Shown piece after piece: positions 1 to 7,100 of a DNA stretch of 7,595 bases. The notes under the pieces are model-generated. The model was not told the origin of the DNA and did not search any database. It worked only from the letters and a program-made list of their open reading frames with translations. A program made the translations under genes and the position numbers. Source of the DNA: Chloroflexota bacterium (GTDB lineage: Bacteria > Chloroflexota > Limnocylindria > P2-11E); NCBI GenBank assembly GCA_005889445.1, contig VBGS01000033.1, positions 1 through 7,595 of the forward strand, given 5' to 3'. Position 1 is the first letter of the stretch, and every line of letters begins with the position of its first letter.

Positions 1-288
1 GGTCTGACGACTGCAACCCTTGTCCACTGGGAGTGCCGGTCGGAAACGCACCGGACGCTCCGCTCGCGCCGCGGAGAGGGTGGCCTCACCGTGAACGAAG
101 GCGCCTGGGCCTACTGCGACGGTGCGGGGGCTGAAGACGGACACAGCTGGGCCAGCACCGGTGGAGTCCCGCTCGCGGCGCTGATCCGCTGGTCCGCGCC
201 GAACGGCAAGGAGCAACAGGGCACCAACGGAGCCCCACGCGTCGTCGTCGCCAGCGGCACCAAGCGGAGGCGATCGGCCCCGCGCTAG
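1..288 (+). CDS. Small protein of unknown function with paired Trp/Cys motifs, 5' end cut by window
   Basis: The frame is open from base 1 to the TAG at 286-288 (95 residues visible) with no upstream stop in the window, so the gene probably starts just before the window; a GTG at 91 would give a 65-residue version but would lose the first motif. The visible protein has HWEC (Trp10, Cys12) and WAYCD (Cys39), followed by DGHSW and a TGGVPL stretch, then a basic, low-complexity tail ending RRRSAPR. The two cysteines and nearby histidines could form a small metal-binding or structural site, but that is inference. I have a vague impression of similar short proteins in high-GC Chloroflexota-type genomes but cannot name a family. 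It lies 20 bases upstream of the NIPSNAP gene on the same strand and may be co-transcribed with it. Third codon positions are GC-rich, which supports real coding. Confidence 0.55.
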   Translation, partial: GLTTATLVHWECRSETHRTLRSRRGEGGLTVNEGAWAYCDGAGAEDGHSWASTGGVPLAALIRWSAPNGKEQQGTNGAPRVVVASGTKRRRSAPR

Positions 289-308
289 CGTCGTCGGCTG
301 TGAGCGGG

Positions 309-617
309 ATGGAATATCAGCTCCGCCATTACCGGATCCGCGCGGGAGAGATGGACGCCTTTATCGATGAATGGCGCCGCCGCGTGTATCCGCTGCGCCG
401 GAAGTTCGGCTTCACGTTCGTGGGCGCGTGGCGGGTCGACGGCGCGGACGAGTTCGTCTGGATCATCGGATACGGCGGTGCCGACGGCTTCGCCGCGGCC
501 GACGCGCGTTACTACGCTTCACCTGAGCGCAAACGGATGGACCCGGATCCAGCTCGCCATATCGAGGCGCCGATCACGCGAGCGATGACCAGCGTTCTCC
601 CGGACGCAGGCTCCTAG
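309..617 (+). CDS. NIPSNAP family protein
   Basis: The 102-residue product is a full-length single NIPSNAP-type domain, a ferredoxin-like alpha/beta fold that usually dimerises. The supporting pattern is a first strand MEYQLRHYRI, a helix GEMDAFIDEWRRRVYPLRR, a strand FTFVGAWRV, then EFVWIIGYGG, a FAAADARYY helix and the ASPERKRMDPDP segment often seen in bacterial members. The biochemical role of these small bacterial proteins is generally unknown, and nothing here indicates a substrate. I chose the ATG at 309 because family members commonly begin just before the first strand; a GTG at 300 would add three residues, and neither start has a strong Shine-Dalgarno. The gene converges on pyrD, and its TAG stop overlaps the pyrD TAG on the other strand. 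The family is fairly sure from the pattern; a different dimeric alpha/beta-barrel family is the main alternative. Confidence 0.85.
   Translation: MEYQLRHYRIRAGEMDAFIDEWRRRVYPLRRKFGFTFVGAWRVDGADEFVWIIGYGGADGFAAADARYYASPERKRMDPDPARHIEAPITRAMTSVLPDAGS
614..617. other. Shared CTAG: overlapping stop codons of convergent genes
   Basis: The palindrome CTAG carries the TAG stop of the plus-strand NIPSNAP gene (615-617) and the TAG stop of minus-strand pyrD (616-614). There is therefore no intergenic space, and any transcription terminator for either gene must lie inside the other gene's coding sequence. Confidence 0.9.
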
Positions 618-1798
618 CCCCGCGGCAGCGCGGCGCCGATCACCTCGCGAATGGATCCGAGTCGCTGCTCGCGCACGTACGCGGCCAACCCCTCGATCGT
701 CTTCAGCGGCGCGAGGGGATCGGCGAAGGTTGCCGTTCCGATCTGGACCGCCGCTGCTCCGGCCATCAAGAACTCGAGGGCGTCCTCCGCGCTGGTGATG
801 CCGCCCGCTCCGATGACCGGGATGCTCACCGCCTGAGCCACCTGATAGGTGATATGCACCGCGATCGGGCGGATCGCCGGGCCTGACAGCCCCCCGCTGC
901 CGGTCCCGAGGATCGGTCGGCGGCGCGCGATATCGATGCGCATGCCCAGGACCGTATTGATCGCCGTGAGCGCGTCCGCGCCAGCTTCCTCGCATGCCCG
1001 GGCGACGGCGACGACATCGGGCGCGTTCGGCGTCAGCTTCACGATGACGGGCAGGTCCGTCTCGGCCTTGACCGCTCGCGTGACCTCCGCCGCGAGGCCG
1101 GGATCGCAGCCGAAGAGCATGCCGCCCTTCACGTTCGGACACGACACGTTAAGCTCGAAGGCAACCACACCCGGCGTGCCGGCCATCTCGGCCACGACGT
1201 ACACGTAATCGTCGACGCTGTAGCCGGCCACGTTGACGATCACCGGCACCCCCAGCGCGGCCCACTGCTTTCCGTATTTGCGGGCCACCTCGGTCGCACC
1301 GGGATTTTCGAGTCCGATCGAATTGAGGATCCCCGACGGGGTCTCGGCGATGCGGTACTGAGGATTTCCCGGACGCGCGACCGGCGTCGTGCCCTTGTTG
1401 ACGATGGCGCCGAGCCGCGACACGTCGATGAGCTCGGCGTACTCGGTGCCCTGGCCGAACGTACCCGACGCGGTGAGCACCGGGTTGCGCAGGCGCAGAC
1501 CGCGCGCGGCGTCCACCGCGAGATCGACATCGGTTTCGGGATGCCGAACCGGCGGTCGCGCCTCCACGCGGGGTGGAGCCTCGGTCGTAAGCGCGTCGCG
1601 AAGGCGGATCCCGAGGTCGGAGGCGGGATGCTCCGGCTCCGCGGCGACCACCTCCTTCGCGCTCGCATCGTCGAGGTCCGCGAGGTCGACGACGTCCTCT
1701 TCCTCCTCGCCGGACGCAGCCTCCTCGAGCGATTCCTCGATCGATCGGCTCACGTCGATCGGCCGCTCGACCTTCTTCCGCTCCCGACGGGATGGCAT
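614..1798 (-). CDS. pyrD: Dihydroorotate dehydrogenase, class 1B catalytic (FMN) subunit, with acidic N-terminal extension
   Basis: PyrD oxidises (S)-dihydroorotate to orotate, the fourth step of UMP synthesis, in the cytosol; class 1B enzymes work with PyrK and use NAD+. The catalytic core runs from about residue 90 to 394 of 394. It shows the FMN-barrel start LRNPVLTASGTFG (103-115), NKGTT (134-138), LNSIGLENPG (158-167), the catalytic-loop motif ELNVSCPNV with the class 1 active-site Cys220, VKLTPN (253-258), INTVLGMRID (280-289), GGLSGPAI (302-309) and the phosphate-binding IGAGGI ... GTA near 329-356. Class 1B proteins are usually about 300-310 residues, so residues 1-88 are an extra, charged, acidic region (GEEEEDVVDLADLDD at 30-44). 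The ATG at 1798 overlaps the pyrK stop as TGATG, which favours this long start. A GTG within the core start (Val95) is the only obvious later start, and there is no early internal Met. Immediate adjacency to pyrK supports class 1B. Confidence 0.96.
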   Translation of the reverse strand: MPSRRERKKVERPIDVSRSIEESLEEAASGEEEEDVVDLADLDDASAKEVVAAEPEHPASDLGIRLRDALTTEAPPRVEARPPVRHPETDVDLAVDAARGLRLRNPVLTASGTFGQGTEYAELIDVSRLGAIVNKGTTPVARPGNPQYRIAETPSGILNSIGLENPGATEVARKYGKQWAALGVPVIVNVAGYSVDDYVYVVAEMAGTPGVVAFELNVSCPNVKGGMLFGCDPGLAAEVTRAVKAETDLPVIVKLTPNAPDVVAVARACEEAGADALTAINTVLGMRIDIARRRPILGTGSGGLSGPAIRPIAVHITYQVAQAVSIPVIGAGGITSAEDALEFLMAGAAAVQIGTATFADPLAPLKTIEGLAAYVREQRLGSIREVIGAALPRG

Positions 1799-1800
1799 CA
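1796..1800 (-). promoter_or_regulatory. TGATG stop-start junction, pyrK to pyrD
   Basis: On the minus strand the pyrK stop TGA (1800-1798) shares one base with the pyrD start ATG (1798-1796). No strong Shine-Dalgarno precedes the ATG, so the site is likely a re-initiation point that keeps the two enzyme subunits in step. The junction is seen directly; the coupling is inferred. Confidence 0.6.
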
Positions 1801-2625
1801 GGCCAGGATCCCGACGGTCGCGGGCTCGCCTTCGTCGAACGCCACGTCGCCGAGCGAGAAGACCGGGCCTTCGCGGCAGACCCGCGCGTTCCCCTGCGCG
1901 GTAACGACGACACACGCGCGACAGACCCCCATGGCGCAGCCCATGTGCTGCTCCACGGCGATCTGCGCATCGATGAGCGGGGTCCGCCCCGGATACGCTG
2001 GCGCCCGCTCGGCCTGCTCGCGCAGCCGACCGAGCGCGCCGAGCATCGGCCACGGGCCGCATCCGCAGAGCTGATCGGCCCACGCCAGGAGCGGACCGAT
2101 CGCGTCGGTGACGCGGCCGGTGATCCCGAACGAGCCGTCCTCGGTCGTGGTCACGTACTCCACCGACGGAGGCAGACGGTCGCTCGGCCAGAGGTGCCCG
2201 ACCGATCGCCCGCCCATCAGCAGCGTCACGTTCCGGCGCGAGGCCTCCTGCTCCGCGAGCACGCGCATCGGCGCGACGCCCGTGCCGCCGGCGACGAGGA
2301 GCAGGTTCCGCGTCGCGCGGTGCACGACGAACGCCGAGCCCAGCGGGCCCAGCAGATCGAGCATGTCCCCGGGGCGGCGGGAGGCGATCCATTCGCCGCC
2401 TGGACCGAGCGGCTTCACGAGCAGCTCGACCTCGCCCGCTTGACGGTCGATCCGATTGAACGAGTACGGCCGGCGCAGGAGGGGATCGAACGAGGTGCCT
2501 GGCCGCACGTGGACGAATTGGCCGGCGCGGGCCTGCGCCGCGATCTCCGGCGCCGCGATCCGCACGACCGTGCCGAGCGTGCCGATCTCCGCGGTCTCCA
2601 GGATTCTGCCCGGCTGGAGGATCAC
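1798..2625 (-). CDS. pyrK: Dihydroorotate dehydrogenase electron transfer subunit (FAD, [2Fe-2S])
   Basis: PyrK receives electrons from PyrD's FMN and passes them through a [2Fe-2S] cluster and FAD to NAD+; the complex is normally a PyrD2-PyrK2 heterotetramer. The 275-residue product has a ferredoxin-reductase-like FAD domain with RRPYSFN (51-57, the RxYS FAD motif) and VKPLGPGG (70-77). It continues with the nucleotide-binding GGTGVAPM (113-120), a CGPWPML segment (189-195) and a C-terminal cluster motif with Cys230, Cys235, Cys238 and Cys250, followed by EGPVF, as is typical of PyrK. All four cluster cysteines are present. The start is a GTG at 2625 whose bases overlap the TGA of the upstream VOC gene (GTGA); an ATG much further upstream in this frame would overlap most of that gene and is not credible. 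The length is slightly above the common 250-260. The stop overlaps the pyrD start by one base. Confidence 0.95.
   Translation of the reverse strand: MILQPGRILETAEIGTLGTVVRIAAPEIAAQARAGQFVHVRPGTSFDPLLRRPYSFNRIDRQAGEVELLVKPLGPGGEWIASRRPGDMLDLLGPLGSAFVVHRATRNLLLVAGGTGVAPMRVLAEQEASRRNVTLLMGGRSVGHLWPSDRLPPSVEYVTTTEDGSFGITGRVTDAIGPLLAWADQLCGCGPWPMLGALGRLREQAERAPAYPGRTPLIDAQIAVEQHMGCAMGVCRACVVVTAQGNARVCREGPVFSLGDVAFDEGEPATVGILA
2622..2625 (-). promoter_or_regulatory. GTGA stop-start overlap, VOC gene to pyrK
   Basis: The pyrK start GTG (2625-2623) and the stop TGA of the upstream gene (2624-2622) overlap within GTGA. Upstream is only a weak purine stretch (GGTAGG about 14 bases before the start), so translational coupling is the likely way pyrK is initiated. 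This overlap fixes the pyrK start. Confidence 0.6.
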
Positions 2626-3053
2626 AGGGGAGTGCCTACCGCGAAGGTATAGCCGTCCGGATCCTCGAGGATGCAGTCGCGCCAGCCGTGTGGCCAGTCG
2701 CGTGTCGCGACGAGGACGCTCGCTCCTTGCTCGCGTGCGCGGCGCTCTGCCTCGTCCGGATCGATCCCCAGGATCCGGATCTCGGCCCCGAGCCCGCGCT
2801 TGCCGGGCTCCAGGAGTCGTGATGCCCACGGCATGCGCTCGTAGGTGTGGTCCGCGTGTATCTGCAGACGCACTCCCTCAGCCTCGAACGCCGCGAAGTC
2901 TTCGTCGCTGATCAAGAGTCGGAGCCCGAGGACGTCGGTGTAGAAGGGCAGGCTTCTCCCGACGTCCCGGACGATGAGATTGATGCTGAGACCGGTGAGG
3001 GTGCGACCGTAGGCGTCCGCGCTCATCGGCGGCGGCTTGGTCCGTTTTCTCAT
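2622..3053 (-). CDS. VOC (glyoxalase/bleomycin resistance) fold protein
   Basis: The 143-residue protein has the two beta-alpha-beta-beta-beta modules of the vicinal oxygen chelate fold. Module 1 is about residues 20-68, with LSINLIVRDVGRSLPFYTDVLGLRLL and the strand VRLQIHAD. Module 2 is about residues 89-140, with AEIRILGID, a helix DEAERRAREQG and the signature LEDPDGYTFAV. VOC proteins include lyases, dioxygenases, isomerases and non-catalytic binding proteins. The usual metal-ligand positions look non-canonical: Ser/Asn instead of His on the first strand, and no Glu on the last strand after DPDGY. This copy may therefore bind rather than catalyse, or use other residues (His66, His69). 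The ATG at 3053 overlaps the lipoprotein stop as ATGA; a second Met at residue 10 is also possible. It sits between the lipoprotein and pyrK in the pyrimidine operon, and a role there is unknown. The specific substrate cannot be read from the sequence. Confidence 0.8.
   Translation of the reverse strand: MRKRTKPPPMSADAYGRTLTGLSINLIVRDVGRSLPFYTDVLGLRLLISDEDFAAFEAEGVRLQIHADHTYERMPWASRLLEPGKRGLGAEIRILGIDPDEAERRAREQGASVLVATRDWPHGWRDCILEDPDGYTFAVGTPL
3050..3053 (-). promoter_or_regulatory. ATGA stop-start overlap, lipoprotein gene to VOC gene
   Basis: The start ATG (3053-3051) and stop TGA (3052-3050) overlap by four bases in ATGA, with no clear Shine-Dalgarno in the preceding 20 bases. This favours the first of two candidate VOC starts and suggests coupled translation. 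Confidence 0.55.
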
Positions 3054-4168
3054 AGCAGGGTGATCCGCCAGATCATCGGATTTGCGGCCAGATCAGCCGC
3101 GGTCCGCCAGAGCAGCGCGCGAGGAAACGCGACGACGACGCGGCTCGGCGGCCCGTCGCGGACGGTGTTCGCGCGGACGTCCTCCAGGCGCACGCCGGAG
3201 GGACAGACCGTGACCACGTCCTTGGCGGTGCGCCCGACGAAGACGCATCCGGGTTCCGGACGGTCGACCCGCAGCCCGCGGCCGGTGTCGGTGAACAGCT
3301 CGACACCGTCGATCGGGCGCACCGTTCCGGTCCCGCGAGCCCAGCCGACGACGTCGCCGAAGCTCATCACGTATCCGCTCGCCGATGCATCCCGCGTCGC
3401 GATCTCGTGCACGGTCCCAGCGAGAGAGACGAAGAAACGCTGCGTCGCGCCATCGGAGGAGATGACCGCGACCGGGACGCGCCCGCCGTCGTCGAGGTCG
3501 AACCAGATCGGCTTATCGCTCTCGGTCACAACTTGTCTTGTCCCGCGCGCATCGAGGAGGATGACCTGATGCTTCGCGAACGGTCCGCCCGCGTGAAGCC
3601 AGACGACGTCCTGACCGTTCGTGCGCGCGGACGGCCAGGGATTCCAGCTATCGCCGCCGCCGAGACCAATGAGATCGATCTCGTCAAGCGTCTCCGCCTT
3701 GGACGGATCGCGCCACGGGATGCGGCGGAGGCGCACGTGCACGTTGCCGCCGCCGAGATCGTCGGTCTCCCGCAGGATCGCGACTTCGTCGCGCACCTCC
3801 TCGAGCGCGATCCCGAGATCCTCCTTCGGGATGAGCGTCCGCATCTCGCCGGTGACCAGGTCGATCGACCTCGCCTCGAACGTCCCGTCCGACCACCGGA
3901 GGACGCCGACGAAGACGCCGCGATCGGCGGCCGCGTCGAGCAGCTCGCATCCGGTGATGCCGCCGTTCTGCGTCGCGGTCGCGCAGTCGGGGACGCCGAC
4001 GACGAGGGTGCCGTCGGCGAGCTTGGTCAGCGCGCCGAGTCCCGCGCTCGGCAGCGTTGTGGCGCTCGCGCGCACAGCTGTCGGCGCGGGGGCGCGTGTG
4101 CTCGGTGACGGCGCCGGCGCGGCGACGCACGAAGCGAGAACGATCGCGAGGGCCGCGAGGTGTTTCAC
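3050..4168 (-). CDS. Predicted lipoprotein of unknown function, probable beta-propeller-like domain
   Basis: The 372-residue product begins with a short hydrophobic signal MKHLAALAIVLASC whose lipobox Leu11-Ala12-Ser13-Cys14 points to lipid attachment at Cys14 and an extracytoplasmic, membrane-anchored location. A Pro/Ala/Thr-rich linker follows (about 15-40), then a globular region rich in short beta strands with DG and GG turns (for example LADGTLVVGV, WSDGTFEARSIDL, HQVILLDARGTRQVV, RFFVSLAGTVHEIATRD). These recur in a way that suggests propeller blades; that fold is inferred. Four cysteines after the lipobox fall in two close pairs, Cys62/Cys74 and Cys308/Cys322, compatible with two disulfides outside the cytoplasm. 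The start is a GTG one base after the carB stop, with no Shine-Dalgarno. I recognise no named family and no catalytic motif. It is odd that an exported protein lies between two cytosolic pyrimidine genes; it may simply be carried in the operon. Confidence 0.8.
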   Translation of the reverse strand: MKHLAALAIVLASCVAAPAPSPSTRAPAPTAVRASATTLPSAGLGALTKLADGTLVVGVPDCATATQNGGITGCELLDAAADRGVFVGVLRWSDGTFEARSIDLVTGEMRTLIPKEDLGIALEEVRDEVAILRETDDLGGGNVHVRLRRIPWRDPSKAETLDEIDLIGLGGGDSWNPWPSARTNGQDVVWLHAGGPFAKHQVILLDARGTRQVVTESDKPIWFDLDDGGRVPVAVISSDGATQRFFVSLAGTVHEIATRDASASGYVMSFGDVVGWARGTGTVRPIDGVELFTDTGRGLRVDRPEPGCVFVGRTAKDVVTVCPSGVRLEDVRANTVRDGPPSRVVVAFPRALLWRTAADLAANPMIWRITLL

Positions 4169-4169
4169 G

Positions 4170-7100
4170 TCAGTCCGCGGCCGCGACCGGCTCCTGCTGC
4201 GCCCGGTACTCAGCGAGCGGCGCGACGTGTGGCGCGACGGCGCTCGCCCGCAGGGCCGTGACGACCGCGAGCGCCGTATCCAGCGACGTGAGGCAGGGCA
4301 CCCGCGCTTCGACAGCCGCGCGCCTGATGAGGAAGCCGTCCCGATCGACGGTCTTTCCGAGCGTCGGCGTGTTGATGACGGCGACGCACTCGCCCGAACG
4401 GATGAGCTTCAGGATGTCCTGACTGCCTTCGGCGAGCTTCCGCACCTCGAGGACGTCGATGCCGAGCGAGCGGATGAGCGCGGCCGTACCCGATGTCGCG
4501 ACGAGCTCGTATCCGAGCCAGTGGAATCCCTCGATGATCTCGGAAACTTCGGGCTTGTCCTTGTCGGCGACGGTCACGAGGATCTTGCCGCTGCGGGCAG
4601 GGGCGAGTCCCGCGGCGACGAGCGCCTTCCAGAGCGCCGGCGCGAACGCACGGTCAACACCCATGACCTCTCCGGTGCTCTTCATCTCGGGCCCGAGGTA
4701 GGTGTCCACATCGAGCAGCTTGGCCATCGAGAAGACCGGCGCCTTGAGCGCCACGAGCGAGGCGTCGGGCCAGATGCCGTCGACGCGGGCGTAGCCCTCG
4801 GCCGCGAGGGATGACCCCAGCGCGACCGCGACGGCGAGCCGGACCAGCGGGACGCCAGTGACCTTCGTCAGGAACGGGACCGTGCGGCTGGCGCGCGGAT
4901 TCACCTCGAGGACCCAGACGTTCCCGTGTTCGACGATGAACTGGATGTTGAGCAGGCCCTTCACCGGGAGCGCCTCGGCGATCCGCCGCGTGAGCTCGAC
5001 GATCTCGTCGCGCTCGGCGGGAAGGAGGTTCTGCGCCGGATACACCGCGTAGCTGTCGCCGGAGTGCACGCCGGCGCGCTCGATGTGCTCCATGATCCCG
5101 GCGACCAGCGTGTCGTGGCCGTCGCTCACCGCGTCGACCTCGACTTCCTTGCCGCGCAAATACTTGTCGACGAGCACGCGGCCCGTCCCGGCCTCGAGCG
5201 CGGAGTGGAAATACCGCTCGAGGTCCTCGCGCCCGTAGGCGATCTCCATCCCGCGCCCGCCGAGGACGTAGGAGGGTCGCACGAGTACCGGGTAGCCGAC
5301 GTCGGCCGCGACCGCGAGCGCCTCGGTGAGCGATTCGGCCGTCCCGCCAGGCGGCTGCGGGATCCCGAGCGCGTCGGCGAAGTCGTGGAAACGTCGTCGG
5401 TCTTCGGCGAGGCCGATCGCATCGGCGGTCGTCCCCGCGATCTCGCCGCCGATGCCGGCGAGGCGATCCGCGAGGTTGAGAGCGGTCTGTCCGCCGAACT
5501 GCGCGAGGACGGGGATGCCGGCGCCACCTTCGTTCTCGAGCACCGCGGCGATCGACTCTTCGTCGAGCGGATCGAAGTACAGCCGCGCGGACTCGTCGAA
5601 GTCCGTCGAAACGGTCTCCGGGTTGCTGTTCACCATGATCGCGGATACGCCGCGCTCGCGAAGCGCCGCTGCCGATTGGACGCAGCAGCAATCGAACTCG
5701 ATGCCCTGACCGATGCGGATCGGTCCGCTTCCCAGGATCACCGCCTTCGCGCCGGCGAGCGGTGTGGCCTCGTTCTCCTGCTCGTAGGTCGAATAGAAGT
5801 ACGGCGTGACCGCTTCGAACTCCGCGGCGCAGGTATCGACCATCTTGTAGACGGGTCGGATCCCCCACTGCGCGCGCAGGCGCCGGACGTCGACGGGAAG
5901 CATGCCGGTGAGCGTCGCGATGTCGGCGTCCGCGAAGCCGAGCCGTTTCGCCGAGCCGAGGAGCGCCGGCGTCGGGGTCCGACCCTGCAGATCGTCCTCC
6001 GCGAATCTCACGATCCGCGAGATCTTCCGAAGGAACCAGCGATCGATGTGCGTTCGCTCGTGCAGCAGATCGATCGGCGCCCCCCTCCGCAGCGCGGCGA
6101 AGAGCCGCCAGAGCCGATCGTCCGTGGGCGCCCCCGAAAGGAAACGCTCCGTGAAATCACGTGGGTCGACAACATCGACCCAGGCCGGCGCCTCCCAGAG
6201 CAGGCCGCGATCCTTTAGGTCGAGCGAACGCAGGGCCTTCTGCAGCGCTGCCTCGAAGGACCGGTCGATCGCCATGACCTCGCCGGTCGCCTTCATCTGG
6301 GTGCCCAGAGTGCGGTCGGCGGCGGCGAATTTGTCGAACGGCCAGCGCGGGATCTTCACGACGACGTAGTCGAGCGCCGGCTCGAACGCCGCAGTCGTCT
6401 TCTTCGTCACCGCGTTCGGGATCTCGTGCAGCCGCCTTCCCATCGCGATCTTGGCCGCGACCCGGGCGATCGGGTAGCCGGTCGCCTTTGACGCGAGCGC
6501 GGACGATCGCGAGACACGCGGGTTGACCTCGATGACGTAGTACGGCGTAAGCGCGTCGGCGTCGTCGGACGGAGCGCGATCGGGATGGAGCGCGAACTGC
6601 ACGTTGCAGCCACCCTCGATCCCGAGCGCGCGGATGATCCGGAGCGCCGCGCTCCGGAGCATCTGGTACTCCTTGTCGGTCAGCGTCTGCGACGGCGCGA
6701 CCACGATCGAATCTCCGGTATGCACACCCATCGGGTCGATGTTCTCCATGTTGCAGACCGTGATGCACGTGTCCGCACCGTCTCGCATGACCTCGTACTC
6801 GATCTCCTTCCAGCCGGTGAGGTTCCGTTCGACCAGCACCTGTCCGATCGGCGAGGCGGCGATGCCGCGAGTCACGCGCGCCGCGAGTTCGTCCGCGTCC
6901 GCCGCGACGCCGCCCCCGGTCCCGCCGAGCGTGAAGGCCGGACGAACGACCAAGGGAAACCCGATGCGGTCCGCGAACGCGCGCGCCTCGTCGACGGTGT
7001 GCGCCGTGATCGATTCAGGGACGGGCTCACCGATCGAGAGGAGCAGCTGCTTGAACGCTTCCCGGTCCTCGGCCTGCCGTATCGCGGAGAGCGGGGTCCC

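Noticed and set aside
620..633. Short perfect hairpin (CCGCG, 4-base loop, CGCGG) just after the NIPSNAP stop, a possible terminator
   Set aside because: The stem is only five pairs, no T-run follows, and it lies in the conserved-length C-terminus of pyrD; such stems are expected by chance at this GC content.
1737..1770. Cluster of TCGATCGG-like repeats near the start of pyrD
   Set aside because: The copies are irregularly spaced and fall in different codon positions within coding sequence; it is better seen as part of the window-wide CGATCG abundance than as an operator.
1792..2652. 286-codon plus-strand open frame opposite pyrK
   Set aside because: Antisense to pyrK, with low-complexity charged content; all PyrK motifs are on the minus strand.
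2626..2829. Long N-terminal extension of pyrK from an upstream ATG at 2829
   Set aside because: The extra 68 residues are Arg-rich shadow sequence lying inside the VOC gene; the GTG at 2625 overlapping the VOC stop begins exactly at the PyrK fold.
4176..4192. Palindromic GC-rich block (CCGCGGCCGCG) at the end of carB
   Set aside because: It is inside the carB coding end and has no hairpin loop or T-run; ordinary GC-rich palindrome rather than a terminator or operator.
4654..5868. 404-codon minus-strand open frame inside carB in another frame
   Set aside because: Extremely Arg-rich translation with no motif, overlapping carB; a frame-shifted shadow of carB.
4926..6218. 430-codon plus-strand open frame opposite carB
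   Set aside because: It lies wholly antisense to the highly conserved carB coding sequence, is arginine/aspartate-rich in the way GC-rich shadow frames are, and shows no domain motif.
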